From: Nemopilema nomurai
Lineage: Eukaryota; Cnidaria; Scyphozoa; Rhizostomeae; Rhizostomatidae
Reading direction: 5' to 3'
Length of the DNA stretch: 64,000 bases
Assembly (NCBI GenBank): GCA_003864495.1
Contig: ML133500.1
Span: forward strand, 148,710-212,709
This document shows, piece by piece, positions 1 through 13,296 of the stretch. Each line of letters starts with the position of its first letter. Position 1 is the first letter of the stretch. The translations under genes were made by a program, and so were the position numbers. The notes below the pieces were generated by a model. That model saw only the letters and a list, made by a program, of their open reading frames with translations. It made no database searches and had not been told where the DNA came from.

Positions 1-86
1 GTCCATTAACGCCAAGGAAAAAGAACTAAATGTAAATGATCAGAAAAGGAGACAGAACACAGAGCTCAGTTGCCAAAGTCGCTTAC

Positions 87-3000
87 CTTCGACGATTCGA
101 TTTGATTTCCCACTGTTATGGTGCAAACAGGTGAACTGGTATCATCATCATTACTTGTTATCTATAAATCACATAATTTAAGATTCAGTGATTAAGATAA
201 TATTTTTAGTCATTAGAAGGATTTCAAGCATGAAAGATGCAAGTGGTAAGATAATGCTGCCTAGTAAAACTTTTCTTATCTTTTATAAACAAAGTTAATA
301 ACTGAAAAATAAGAGCTTGGTATTTCAAGCAGTAATTGGTGAAGCCCGGTAAATAATAAGCCAGTTGAAATAGCTCGTTGTTCTCAACCAAATTTTGTAT
401 TTTATAGCACCTCTTCCCTTGGTTAGAGGCTACTACGGTCAGAGGTTGATAGATGCCAATTTATATTAATACACCTCAATCCTCTACTTTCCTTTTTGGT
501 AAAATGGAGGTTATAATAGTGGTAGGCGATAAATAAGTGAAAAATACATAGAAAAAATACAATCGCTTGATTGTGCAAGTAGAATTAGTCAAAGTCCTAC
601 TGTTACATAAAATTAATGTGGACAGTAAAGCGGGGTAAATTTTGCAATCGAGACATCTGCTGAAAGTTGCTATTTGAGCTATGATTGGCGTGAAAGGTGC
701 AAAAAACCAGACTTCAAAATCCAACAAAGAAGTAAATAACTCCAAGTATTCCTTAAACTCAAACGAATTCCTCGTTTGCATATATAACGAGGCTGGGCGA
801 TCAGGAGGCACGGCCACAATGCAAATGCCACGTGGGATATCAACTAGGCTTCAAAAGAACCTTACTGGCAAGTTCTTGGCTGAGTCCAGCTTGACAAACA
901 AAGCTGCAGTCGCCAACTCTCCTTCTTTGTCGGGCTTCACGGAAGAAGAACGCACATTACTTCGAATTCTCATTGTAAGCTTATTACAATGAAATCTAAT
1001 AGGCATTTAACTATTAAATGACGGATATTGGGTTACTGTAAAGTATGTCGATGATAGGATCAACAATCCACATTTCTCGGATGAATAAATTGCATTAAAG
1101 GTCTTTTGTATGTAAGCAGAGGAACATTTCTAAACAGGAATAAGTCACTGACAAATATGGAAGAATCTTTCTGTGGCTTGATAAGCAAAAAAACAGATAG
1201 TGGTAGTTTGAAGCAACGTCGAGAGGGACCTGTTGTGAGAAATTCACCCTTAGGATTTGGGAAGATATTTCTAAAACTCATTGCTTTTCAAAAACTAAAG
1301 GACAATGAAAGTATTGCATCCTCGGTTCTTTGTAAAGTGCTTTGTTCCTTCCTGATCAGAAAGTAACTTGAGTTAATACCTTCAGAAGATCTGCTGCTTT
1401 GCTACTGAAGCTGAGCCAATGACACCTGAGGTGAATCCTACCAGACTTGGCACCTTCTAATGGCAGCCACTATGATGCAAGAAAACGCCATTTGGCTGCA
1501 TTGACATGGAGAAAGTATTGCTCTACGTTGGCTTTCAAAAGCACTCGCTGCACTGACTACATGGATAATTGACCTGAGTGTTGTCATACCCAAGACCATT
1601 ACTTTCAATATCAACAAGAATAATAGAATAATTTCAAAGCAATCTTTCTTAGTAAGCATTTTTTCAATCGTAGAAGATAAAAAATTAAAGATGAGAAAAG
1701 AAACATTGACCTTTGTAGACCTCAACCTGCAACGATTCTTAATGGTGAGGTTTTGATGACTTACGAAATCTGATGATCCAAGCTTCGCAATCTTCTCAAG
1801 GCTTATCTCGGAGCTGGAAAGGCAGATGATTTTACAAATGCATGAATTGCTTATCGTTCAATAGATGATTTAAATTATTCTTACCTGTTACAGTGCTGTT
1901 AGTGGACATATGTTTTTAGGAAAGATTTGCATCAGTCACACGACATCTGAACTTGTGTATAAGTTTCAAAATAAAAAAACTCAAAAAAAAGGGAAAATGA
2001 TCATTTTTGTTCTTTCCTTTTTACTTGTAGGGGTAATGCAGAGACAGGCTTGGTAGAATGGAGAAAGTAGATATTTCCGTGGACCAAAACTTGCTTTCTT
2101 CTACTGCATCAACCTTACACTGAATAGAGAAAATATAAATGTCATACCTGCCGAGGCTTTCATCAGAGGAGCCAACATCATGATCAAAAACCTGCAACTT
2201 GAGTTTTCTTCCATGAATGCTCTCAATAAAGACCTATCAAAAAAATTAGATTGCAATATGATTCAATTTTTTTTCAACACCTTAAGAAGTGCAGCGATGT
2301 ATGTATAATCAACGTGGGTATGTAAATCGTAATTCTATATACTTGTAAACTTGAAAATTTTTACCTCAAAGGATTCATTCCACGCAGGATTGAGAGTCTC
2401 TTCCTTTGCGGCCGTCTTAAGGGTTTGGGTGCCAACTGAAATTCAATAGTTACCTTGAAGTGGCATCTTCCTCGTAACATTACTTTGTTACAAAAATAAA
2501 ATAGTCGAGAAATACCCAAAAGCGAATTTTACTTTTCTAGCAAAATTCGAAAAGTTATCTGCGAAATTTACATGGACAACCGCAATAGCACAAGGAAAGA
2601 ATAGGGAGAAATATTGTTAGGCCAAATCAGAAGCCAAACAAAAAATGGAAATTGCTTGGCCCCTTAGATCCCCTCGCAGCTTTTTCTATCATTTCTTTAT
2701 TCTGTAACTATTCTAGACTGCTACCGCATACCCAAGACTGAATTATCCGTTCCCCTTATTCGCGCGACGCGCAATGCATTGTGGATCCTGTGGTTAAGCG
2801 TGCGTTGTTTACATTCGCGTTTCTATCGCAATCGTATACAGTTTTGATCGTCAATCAGGTACCAAAATGGATTCTAGTGCAGTTTTTGATAAATTGTCAC
2901 CTCTTGTCACCACTCAACAAACAAACCAGAAAAACATAGCTTACTTTAAACTTTACAACTTGAAAGTCTTGAGTAATAAGCACCAAGAGTGGCTAGGCCT

Positions 3001-6000
3001 CGCTTGAATGGCAAATGAAACACAGGAAAATAACTGCATACCGGTCAAAATTACATAGGGATCAGAAGTGTTTTTGCTGAAAACATTGATGTCCTTCGCC
3101 ATTAAGTCCTCAGCTTCTACAACTTCGATTCGGAGTATTCCCTGCAAAGATTCAAATCACTTTCATTAGTAAACATTCACAACCTTGATGAGCTTCCACT
3201 TAATTTATATTTAGACTAGAAATATGAAGATAAAGGAAGATTTTGCTTGGCAAAGTGCAAAGTGAATATGTCTAGACGGTCAGCTAAAGAAGATAATTGT
3301 TGGTTTGTTGATTATGTAAAGAGTTTCATTAAAATCGTAAGTGCCAAACACTGCTTTTCTCTGCAGCTCTGGAAGCTGTTTTACTCCGAGTACGCCTTCC
3401 ATTCTAACAACATTTCATAAGAATAAAAAGTATCATATAAAACGTATGCAGGTTTCACGAAGCTTACGTCAGGCAAAGGATACTTCAGTGATTCTAGGTC
3501 GATATCTTTACCAATGGGGATCTTGATACGATTTGGAAGAACAACGAAGCTTGAAATTGCCTCTCTCACAACACAGTGAAGAATGTCGCTGAAAAAAAAT
3601 TGCTACTACTAAAAAAGTGCTTCAATTTTCTTATCAGAAAATTATGATCTTGTTTATCATTATTATACCTATTCTTGCAATGGTATCCCGTTATCCCAAT
3701 TTTCATACCCAGTCCTGTAATTTGACATCCCGTAGTTCAAGCCTTAATTCCTTTGAATAAAAAGTATTTTGTGCTCATTATTTTAGGGGAAAGCTCTTAG
3801 ACTGTCAATCACCACTTAGAAAACATTCCTCTCTCATACTCACCAAAAGATGTTCTGGAGAAAAGGGGACAATTCTTTTAAACAAAATGGATATTAAGAA
3901 AGAACCGTTAAATTTTCTTTGAAAGAAAATGGATACGGCTATTAACATTTTTTGAGAATATCTTGCTCATATAAAAAGCTAAAAAATTGAGTCAGGAAAT
4001 GCTAAATGCTAAACTGAGAGTTTAAACTGCGAAATCCGGTGCATTCTCAAGAACTTTCCTGGTGCAGACGGGCTTCAAGAGTTGTTGTTGAGGAAGTCTT
4101 AGTCAATATCAATACGAGTCTCTCATAACAATGTACAACACACTAATAGTAGAGAGTATGTATAAATTATCAGGAATCATGATTAATAATTTATGAACCT
4201 CAAAGCCCGCCTTTACCAGTTGTTAATAATTACGCTCAGCGATGGATTTTGATTTCTCTTCAGAAGGTTCAAAACGTTTCCATAATGAGGCACTTAAACT
4301 GTCTACAGAAGATAATTCACGTTCATCGCCTATGTTGTCCATCAACCAGTGCAGGGTTTTTTGTGCAAAGGCAATTAAATGATGTTCAAGGTCAAACAAC
4401 AACAGCTGCACTTGTGCAAAAACAATTTTTGAACATTGAAGATTTTCGTTTTTCCAATAAACATTATGCTTCTGCGTTAGACTAGTAAAAGCTTCTAAAA
4501 AATGGAATTCTCCGTAAAGATTTGTTTTCATTTTCCAGCATGTCAAGACAAGTAGACCTTATCGAATTAGCTTCGAAAGAGGCCTATACAAAGGCAGACT
4601 TGAACAAACTAGACGGAATAACAGAAAGGGCCTAAGGTAAATTTCAATTCATTGCTTTCTTAAGACTTTCTGTACAAGACAAATGAAATGCCCTTCTGAA
4701 ATGATTTAAAATGAAGATGAAGAGCACAACTCGAACAGGCCAGGAAAGTAAACAAATAAATGAATGAATGAACAGGTTTATGAACAAATAACAGAATCGA
4801 ACGAATTAAGTAGAAAAGAAAGAGATTTGAGCACAAACATTTGGGCTTCCGCAGATTGCCTAAACGAGAGGACCCTTTCATTACGTAATTTTCTTCTTCA
4901 GTTGTTGGTGAAGCAGATTTTATGATCACGTGGTAGAGGGGGGATCTGATACTTGATGTTTGTAGCTCGCCATGAAACAACTATTGGCGTATCGAACGCA
5001 GTTACCACGAGGGCTTTAACAGAAACTGTGGCGAAAAAACACCCAACACTGTTAGCACGTAGGTTCAACCCATAAATCACCCATTTGAATGGCTGAAAAG
5101 CAGGAGAACAATTATAATGTTGGGCGAATTACTTTCAAAATCCTTGCACAAAACTCTTGCAACAAGACATGTTCCTCACAAGATGAGTTCACTTGACATA
5201 GCGCTATAAGCATTGTTCTAGGTTTGAAATAGGAGGCGGGGGCAAAGTATGCAACAGGTGGCCTAGATTCGCAGGCTGAGTTGCACGCGGAATATTTCAT
5301 TGGATTTCCGCATAGAATGTTTGTGCTCAAATTAGTTTCCCACTGATAATCTGCCCTATGATAGAACAAACAACCAGAATAGTTTAAAATACTGATGCCT
5401 CCAAAACTGTCAATACTAATTCTAATTAACAAGTATCCAAGTTCGTTTCGACTCACTATAATAAAGGACATAATAAATTCGGGCAACAAAATAGCAATTT
5501 CACAAAAGCTAGAAATTGCGGAACCAGTTTTTGCATACTTAAAGTACTTTTTCATCCGACACTCGTCAGAGTGTGCAAACCATGGACAATAACCAAAAGC
5601 TGACGGAATAAATAGTCAGTTGCGGATCGAAAACACTAGAGGATGATGAGCAGAGCGCGTGATTGGTTACAGTTGATCAATCGACGTCACTCAACACCTT
5701 ACTTTTAGATGAGGAACTCTTTCTGTTCACAAAGAATGGGAAATATCATAACCAATCAAACGTTCTTCTAATCACCCTCTAGTGCATTCGATCACACTCT
5801 GAGAAGTATCGGACGAAAAGTATTTCAAGCAAGCAAAAACTAATTCCGCTATTTCTTGCTATTGTGGTGTTTTGTACTGCAAAACACTTGCTCAAAATAG
5901 CAATTGTTTTGTATGGTGATATTTCATTCTTAACATTGACAAAGCGGAAAAATTGTCTTGCGAAAAGCAGTTACCTGAGCCCTGGGACATCAAGGACATT

Positions 6001-9000
6001 CAAGAGGTCGGTCAAGTCGAAGTTTACATCCTAAAACGAATTGAAACCATAAAAACATGCTAGAAGGAACAGCGGCATAATGTAAGACTTGACTAAGCTT
6101 TTATCTAGATGTGTCAGTTCTCAGCTATGGTATAGGCACGATCACTTGAAGACACACAATACTGTCTGAACTTAAAAAGCCTAGTTTAAGGCATATGTAT
6201 TGATTGGAGAGGATTCACACCCCTTAAGGCAGCACACAGCGGATTCACACCTCTTTTTCCACAAGAAATATTTTGAGACAGCAAGGATCAAACAAACCAA
6301 AATATTCACAGGCAGATACAAAAAGTTATACAAAAAGAAACACCGACGAGACGCACGTTTTCTAGCCCAAGACACCAATACCACAAAATAATTAACATAA
6401 AACCACGAAATTGGCCATTAAAACCATTTGAGATATCATATCTTCCACATACAGACAGGTACTTACTAAAAGCTTTCTTTTTACGTTAAAACATTCTGAA
6501 TAGCATTTAAGGACCGCGAAATCTCTAAAAAGCCTCATAATTTGTCATCCTCTGCAGTTTTAATGAAGATAACTGCTTGCTGTCTGTTATAAGTTGCGCA
6601 ATGCTGTTTAGCGCTGTGCACGTTAGTGTTGCATTGCTTACATGATTATTGCGCAAAACACGAAAGTCTGAGAATAGCCACTCAGTTTCATGCTCTATAT
6701 AGCATAAGCTTGTGCTGCTTTAGATATCAACTGGATTGTTCTATCAAAACAAAGTACGCACCGGAGTATCCAATAAGTACAACGCCATTCCGCCAATCAG
6801 AGGAGGCTGAGAAACCAGGGGGTTCATTTCAAAGCGAACCTTTCCACGAATCTAGAGAGAAAAGCTTGAATCTTCGATGCCTAGACTATGTACTCGGGTT
6901 CAAATCCTCTTTAAGGCTAACAAACCAGTCAAGACACAAATTAGATTATTCATATGTCTTGCATATTTGAAGATATTAAATTAGTAACGCAAGCTAAATA
7001 AACTAATATACAAAATATCATGCTGGCTTGTAATCACAAACATGTAATCACAATCATGTAATCATAATCATCTAATCACAATCATGTAATCATAATCATC
7101 TAATCACAAATGTAGTGAAGCCGTGATTTGTGAGAAAAGCGAAAATCTAAACTGTCAACTTTTCATGTCCGAGAAGCTCTATGTCACTAGAAATGATGCA
7201 CGCCATTTGCACATGCTTGTACAAAGAACAGACGTCCAAACATTTGTATATTGATGGCCCCCATGCAATAGCTGATGAATATCCCTGTACACTTTCACCA
7301 TATGTCAATATCAAAACTACTTGCACCCAGTTTCATGCGGGGGATTTTTAGTCTTGCTTCTATCTTTAAAATCAATTTTTCATTATTTATAATTGCTTTC
7401 TGTAGAAAAGCTAAACTGAAAATGAGAAGCAGCAGGGTAAGAAATTCGCGTACAAGTGTCTTAGCAATAAAGGAACAAGTCACTTGCTTGAATGTTGGTG
7501 ATTCCAGCGGAGATCCCTTTTACTTTCACCTTGACAGTAGCATCACCGGCGTATCTGGCATATTAAGAACATCAAATTCACTGATACGTAATATCGTTTT
7601 TAAAATGAGAAAATATAGTGTTGTAAACAAAATATTCAAAGTGAACATACGAGTTATAGAATGCCAAAGGGTTACTGGAGCTTGTCTCGGAAAGCTCTGG
7701 ATGAAACTGTAGCCGTCATTCAAGGAAGTAGGCCCATTAATATTTGTAGTCCAATTATGATTTTTTTAGCAATAAAACTACCACAAAATTTAAACAGAGT
7801 TGAACAAATGGCTTAAATGTTTATCACATTACACTAAGTAACAACATTAAGAATAGTTTAGTGAAATTCAAAAAGAGCATCTAAACCAGGTTCAGAGGTG
7901 AGCGGTGAAAGAAAACATTTAAAATATTTTTCAATGCACCAACGGAAGAACAGCGAATCATCTTCAAATGTTTTAATCAATTGTATTTGATACGAATAAT
8001 ATGCATTTCTATTGCATTCACTTTGATAATGTTCTATAAAAGCAGTACGGTATGACGTCATTTGTAATTGAAAAATGGTTTAAGTCAACAGTTTCTAACA
8101 TACAGAGAGATTAAAAAGCATTCAGCTATAGACTGGCCTTCAGACAGCCTAGGTAACATTTGGCCGACACATACGTTGGCTGGTTTAAATATTTAAGATA
8201 ATTTGAATTATACTCAGCTCACATTAAATCACAGTCCATAATGATCTCCGATCGTTCGATGTTCTTGGAATAGACTTTGATTCCACCGAATCTAGGAGCC
8301 TAGAAGATAAAATCACATACACTGAATTGCATTGACACGCATAGTCCTCATTTTGAACAAGTTTCTCTGTCACAAAAACATATGAGATACTAATTGAGAT
8401 AACATACTAATTGAGCACAATGCAGGGTAAGGATGGTCGATAAATTCTCTAAACATCAAGACATTTAAGAATGGTGCTTAATAAAAAAGACTGGTGATTT
8501 TACAGATAATGTTCGTATAATCTCACTATAAATTAGCGAAAATAATGAATTAAAGAAATAAGTTGATCCTTGTATTGAGACCATAGTGCTATCTAATTGT
8601 ACATAGTCACATTGAGAACAGCATAGGAAACCTAAAACCCCGAACACCTTTGATATATATAGCGATTATTCCTTGGAAACAAAAGGTTACTTCGGTTACC
8701 TGATCACCAAGATGTATTTTCTCAAAATAAAAGGATTTAATTATGCCAGGAAGCTTCTCTTGAATCTTTGGCTCAACACTTTCTTTCAGGATTTTTTGCA
8801 CCATTTTGTCAACAAACGGCCACATCTGGGCAATGATCTGGATAGAGACATGATTGGAGGTTTTGAAAAATCTATGAAGTTCATGAAAATTGCATATTTC
8901 CTTCCAATAAGTAATTAAATATCTTAAAATTTGGAATAAGGTTTATCCTTACTGAACAGAAACACAGACATTTAATTCATAGTTGCATGCGATCGAAATT

Positions 9001-10322
9001 CACAGGAAATCCATAACCATCAAAACAACTTCACATAATCACAGCATCTCCAATTAAAGATGCAATTAAAGATGCAATTAAAGAACATATAAATGTTACT
9101 CTTATTTTACTCAGATTGCCCACTTGCTGCTTGGGTTTGCACAAATACAACTTGTACAGTTTGTAAAATTCATTGTACCTTTGTAATCTTTTCACATCTT
9201 GCTTTTCTTGGCAAAGGCAAATTAAAAAATGATGGTTACAATGATACTATAAATAACATGATTTGTTTGAAGTAGTGCCCACTATGCAGTGTAAAGAAAG
9301 CCTGTGAACCATCCTTGAAGCACTGCAAAAAACTTTGATTTTTTTGGTTTTCTTGGCAACCTTATACCAAATGATCCTTATTTTCTTAATAAAGCAGCAA
9401 AGTTTCTAAGTAACATGCTACCTGTAGAATAACACAAAGCATGTATTGAGCTTACCTCATTAAGCCATTCTGCTCTCTGCATGTCAGGAAAATCAACCTA
9501 CAAAAAAATATGCCCTTTCTTTAGACACACAAGTACCTCCAAATGGCATACTTCTTTTGTAAAATGGCTTTTTAGATTCACCACTAGACAAAAAAGTTCT
9601 ATCCTTCTTTCTTATTCATCGCACTTCTGCTTTTTGCACAAAGATGCAATTTTATGCAATGAACAAACTAACTAACTGAATCTTATACGTATATTATTGA
9701 AATAGTGGATTCTCCACAAAATGCCTGAAAATTAAAATGAAACATTTCAGAAAGATATCAAACCTTCACTCATGAGGCAACCTTAGCATATCAACATCTT
9801 TACATAATAACCATAACTTTTCAGAGAAAATTTTTACCAAAAACAAGAGGCACAGGTATCTGATGCACACACAGACATATGCCTAGACATGTAGACACTG
9901 TAAAGGCATAACAGTCTAACAGTTCAAGGTATAACAGTCTGAATCATAAGGTGAAATCACACGTAAATTTAAGACAGATATTTCCATTCTGGAATATAAG
10001 TGTATTATAAACTTACCCATGATGGGAGATCTCTTCTTTGTATTAAAACACTTTGCTCATTTCGTGAAACCTCAGCAAGTGACTTCATCCTCTTTTCCTT
10101 TTCTTTTTTATTCAGTCTCCATAGTGCAAAAACCAAAAGCCCCATCAACACCCAAACATAGTGTAGTCCCAGCCATCCAATTGTCCAGATAGCAAGTGCT
10201 GCAGCAACAATCTTGGCATGATGAATGACAGCAGCTTTCACCTTCTGGCCATCAAAGCCAGCAACAGTCTCCCTTTCCCTCTTGCTCTCACCTGAACCAG
10301 CCTCATCATTCTGATCAGGCAT
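87..10322 (-). CDS. ESYT: Extended synaptotagmin (E-Syt), 5' part, 15 exons seen, continues beyond left edge
   Basis: Tether that joins the ER to the plasma membrane and moves lipid through its SMP domain, with Ca2+-regulated C2 domains (family knowledge). Exons read in order: 10322-10017, 9497-9456, 8837-8700, 8299-8223, 7554-7488, 6851-6762, 6030-5975, 3588-3468, 3141-3042, 2435-2365, 2233-2148, 1813-1765, 1469-1380, 979-866, 135-87. The first thirteen junctions keep phase. Residues 1-34 are polar. A hydrophobic hairpin covers about 35-68, then RRDLPSW and AEWLNE lead into the SMP domain (about 110-290, with MWPFVDKMVQ and VVLPNRIKIP). C2A follows (SDPYVI, NPAWNESFE, acidic FDHDVGSSDES loop that could bind Ca2+), then the beginning of C2B. 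The start is the ATG whose product has the family's short polar head. A very small exon between 866 and 135 is missing from my model: phase and homologue length both ask for roughly 8 residues. The 7488 junction uses a GC donor. Confidence 0.93.
5500..5870. mobile_element. MITE-like element with long imperfect terminal inverted repeats (family A, full copy)
   Basis: Bases 5505-5576 and 5793-5867 are inverted copies of each other. Both arms carry GCGGAA, then AGTTTTTGC, then a TACTT(T)TTC-TCCG block, then CAGAGTGTG at the inner edge. About 215 bases lie between the arms and show no coding potential. It sits in an intron of the E-Syt gene. Partial relatives are seen at 48365-48478, 35588-35638 and, for an internal piece, 23243-23296. 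Target-site duplication is not clear. Confidence 0.65.
7041..7110. repeat. Short tandem repeat, about 28-bp unit, just over two copies
   Basis: Units of the form AATCACAATCATGTAATCAT plus AATCATCT repeat directly. It lies inside an E-Syt intron between the exons at 6762-6851 and 7488-7554. No function is indicated. Confidence 0.8.
9051..9086. repeat. Three copies of a 12-bp direct repeat
   Basis: GATGCAATTAAA-type units repeat three times in the E-Syt intron between the 8700-8837 and 9456-9497 exons. Simple slippage repeat. Confidence 0.75.
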
Positions 10323-11691
10323 TTTTGGGTTTATTTCCCTTGATGAGCAGGAAAAAAAGTTTGATAACAATGAAAAATTTGGAATCTTCAAATCCAAAGA
10401 AAACTGTTCGTGATACACCTGAGTTGAACCATTCCTGAGAAAATTTGCAACTTATAGAAAAACAGAGCTACTTACATCAATTATAGAGAGTAGTAAATCA
10501 ACAGTTGGCAAAGTGAAGAGTTGACTTAAAGATTATGGTTAAGTAAGCAATAAAGAATATTAATAGCACCCAAATGAAGAGTTAGCTTCCTACTACACCT
10601 TTTTGTCGCAAAACAATGCCCTGTAACAATAGGCACATTATTCACGGAAAGACAAAAGTTAACAATAACATATGTGTGGCAGTCACTCTACTTGCTGTTT
10701 TATGTACTTTAAATTTTTTCATATTCTTATATCATTTTGATCTGCAAAGCATGGGCTCAGACACAGGTTGGAAAGTGGAGGGGCCAAGGAAGATTTTAAC
10801 AATCATAACGAAAGATATTTAGAAAAGCTCTATTGCTTTGCAAAAAGTTAGGGGGCCGTGGCCCCCCCAGCCCAGCAAAGTCCCCCTCCCTGGAGCCTTT
10901 CAGCCCTGGTTGCTGCAGAAACACCTGCCCATTTGAAAAACCTGAAATACATCAACTGTGATGCAGCGAATTAGGCAATGATTGGCCTCTTTCGCAAAAC
11001 TGTTTAGCTTACTGTAAACATACCCAAAAAGTGAAATGAGCGATGTATCAAAAACATTTCGCTAACTTAGTTTACAATTAATAAACAATCACCATATTTC
11101 AAATTACGCATCATTACCTGACCCTATTCCGAAATACTTAAAAAATGGTACCAGCCCCCCTCCCCTGGGTTGAATTGATGCAGAATAGCTATTTCTCAAG
11201 CCCTCTCTCAATGCGGCAACCTGTTGGTGAGCAATATAACAAAAGTACAATCGTGCATCTTTATAGGTAGCCCTTTTTTACAATTAAGATTTCGAAATAG
11301 GCCACCTTACTTGCAGGGAATATATTCTGCAAAACTTGTAGATATTTTGAAAACCTGCTAAATAGCGATTAGCTATAGTTTATCCCATAACATTATCCAT
11401 CCACATCCTGCGACTCGGTTTTCATAACAACACAAAAATTCTCCTAACAACACAAATACAAAAATTGGTCAAAACCGCAACAATTTTGGAACAAGCTAAG
11501 CACAAAACATCTCTAAGAGTTGTGATTCAGAAACTTTGTTTACAAATCTTCTCAATTATTGAACAATACAAAACAAAACCGGTATGGAAAGCCTTGGCGT
11601 AACCTCGGTCGCTTTGTACAAGACCAGTTGTTTACAAATCTTGAAAACCACGTTCCGCTAGGGTGTTCACTGTTCAGCAAGTCCCCTCATT
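10323..11691. other. Upstream region of E-Syt, no gene seen
   Basis: Presumed 5' leader and promoter side of the E-Syt gene. It holds two C/G-rich patches (about 10851-10905, with a GGGGGCC/GGCCCCC palindrome, and about 11152-11171) that stand out from the AT-rich background and may be decayed repeats. I see no open frame with splice signals here. Confidence 0.5.
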
Positions 11692-12452
11692 TTAATGGAT
11701 ATGAGTCATTGTTTTGAAAGACGAGGAAGCTGCACAGTTCCCGCCAATTTTTAACAAAAAGGCGGGAGAGCGGAGGAGGCTTGCTGTTGGTTTGAATCCA
11801 CGAATCTGAATTTTCAGTCCTTTCAGGCAAACTGCCTGTAGATATGTAGCGGCCAAAAGTAAGATGATGGAAGTAAGGGTAAGAGTAAGGTTGCTGACCA
11901 TGCATGGGCAATTTGCAGGGAAAGTTCGGGCAGGCGAGCAGTATCGTCGAGTCACATTTGCTGAAAAGATTTCTTACTCGCCACAATAATCTATTGTTAA
12001 TGTATAGACAAAAGCAAAAGTCGTAGGTTGTCTGAGCTTACCGATCTGACCTTTAGGAAACTTGACGTCAAGATGTCCGTTAGTCCAATGTTTATGCGGC
12101 GAAAGTGCTTGGTGATCGTAGCATAAGTCTCCACCAGCTGCGCATGGCCACAGGTCTTTTAACAAAACTCAACCAATGCGGTTGGCAGGTTACAGTCGTA
12201 AACTATTGCTTGCTGTCGAAGTATGGTTGAACAAATATCTATTGTTCTGCACCGTCGAAGGGCATTGTCTCCATAGCACCAACCCGAGGCTAGACAATGT
12301 TTTTGTTTTTTCGTGGAAATTGCTTCCGGGAGCAGCTGCTTCTCTCTTTGCAGATTTACAGATTGTGCTCTTCGATATGCAATCAAAGTTGTGAAGGTTT
12401 TGATAGTCTCATAGAAAGATAAACTCTTCCAAGCTATCCATAGATTTTGCAA
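11692..12452 (-). CDS. Candidate three-exon gene for a Cys-rich, possibly membrane-anchored protein (unrecognised)
   Basis: Three stretches join in phase with usual splice signals: 12452-12194 (donor gtaacc), 12155-12042 (acceptor ends AAAAG, donor gtaagc) and 11960-11692 (acceptor TTTTCAG, stop TAA). The product would be about 213 residues. It has cysteine pairs around HCLASGWCYGD, LWPCAAGGDLCYDH and YCSPARTFPANCPC, followed at once by a hydrophobic run (LTLTLTSIILLLAATYL) that could be a membrane segment. I do not recognise the family. The start at 12452 is only the first ATG in the frame, and there is no convincing signal peptide. It is transcribed away from nothing obvious and lies upstream of E-Syt on the same strand. 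It could also be chance: the exons are short and no homologue is known to me. Confidence 0.33.
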
Positions 12453-13296
12453 GGTGCCCGTTTGCTCTTATACTTTCATCTTAAGTGGAAAAGGAAAACT
12501 TTCGGGAGCCATTTCCCTATGCTGGATTCTCTTAAAGATTCGACTATTCTATGTGACTGTGGTAGTATCTTCATTTCATCGAGAACATTCCTGTTACCCC
12601 CTCACTTGAAGATTGGCTCCTTTGCAATGGTGTAAGATCAGCAGGTCAGCAACTGCCAGTTAGATATTGCCTTTGGGATCGGTGTTTCATAATTATATGA
12701 CGCACACACAAGCCTAAGCCATATGTTATAACATCTTAGAAGCCCTTTTGACTTTGTGGACTGTCAAATATTCATCTTTCCTAAACACGAAATTTAAAAG
12801 CACAAAACCAATTCTGAGCCACTGGTGCTGGCCTACTATTACAAATATCTCCACCAAGGCATTTGAACTATTGCGGTAAAATAATTTGATGCTTTCCTAT
12901 CTAATTACGTGTGACGCAGTTTCATGCTCCTGATTTGATTCAGGCTCACTGTGTCTTTGATAAATAACTATAAAAGCAAAAGCTCAGCACAGTTACTGGC
13001 CTAAAAACGTGCTCCTTTTAATCAAACTCTCTTTAATTGATCTTGAAATTCTATTACATCTCTTGGGAAAACTTTGTTATAATAATGTATTCCTAGCCGT
13101 TGGCGAAAGGCCAATGGCCTTAGGATTGGCCTATTTCAATCTGTTTTATCTTACGATGCGGTCAACCCTTGAAAACCCAGACGAACAGCCATCAAAGTTT
13201 CGAATTTTGGATGGCAAAGAGAGTCCGAGCATGCCATTTTGAAAGTGGCATTGAGCATTCATCAAGGCTTGGTAAAGACAAAAGCTTTATTTTTAC
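12453..13296. other. No gene seen
   Basis: AT-rich sequence between two unassigned candidate coding stretches. Nothing repeated or conserved could be identified by eye. Confidence 0.5.

Noticed and set aside
4223..4546. 107-codon minus-strand open frame
   Set aside because: E-Syt intron; both strands open, no domain, no matching splice phases.
5112..5555. 147-codon minus-strand open frame with several cysteines
   Set aside because: Its N-terminal part is the inverted-repeat arm of the family A element and the rest is E-Syt intron; no domain or splice sites support it.
6888..6910. tRNA-like T-loop motif (GGGTTCAAATCC)
   Set aside because: No acceptor stem, anticodon arm or D arm can be built around it.
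7275..7712. 145-codon plus-strand open frame
   Set aside because: Antisense to an E-Syt SMP-domain exon at 7488-7554; no independent support.
10851..10905. G/C-rich palindromic patch as a possible regulatory hairpin
   Set aside because: Too short and isolated to call; only noted as a compositional outlier upstream of E-Syt.
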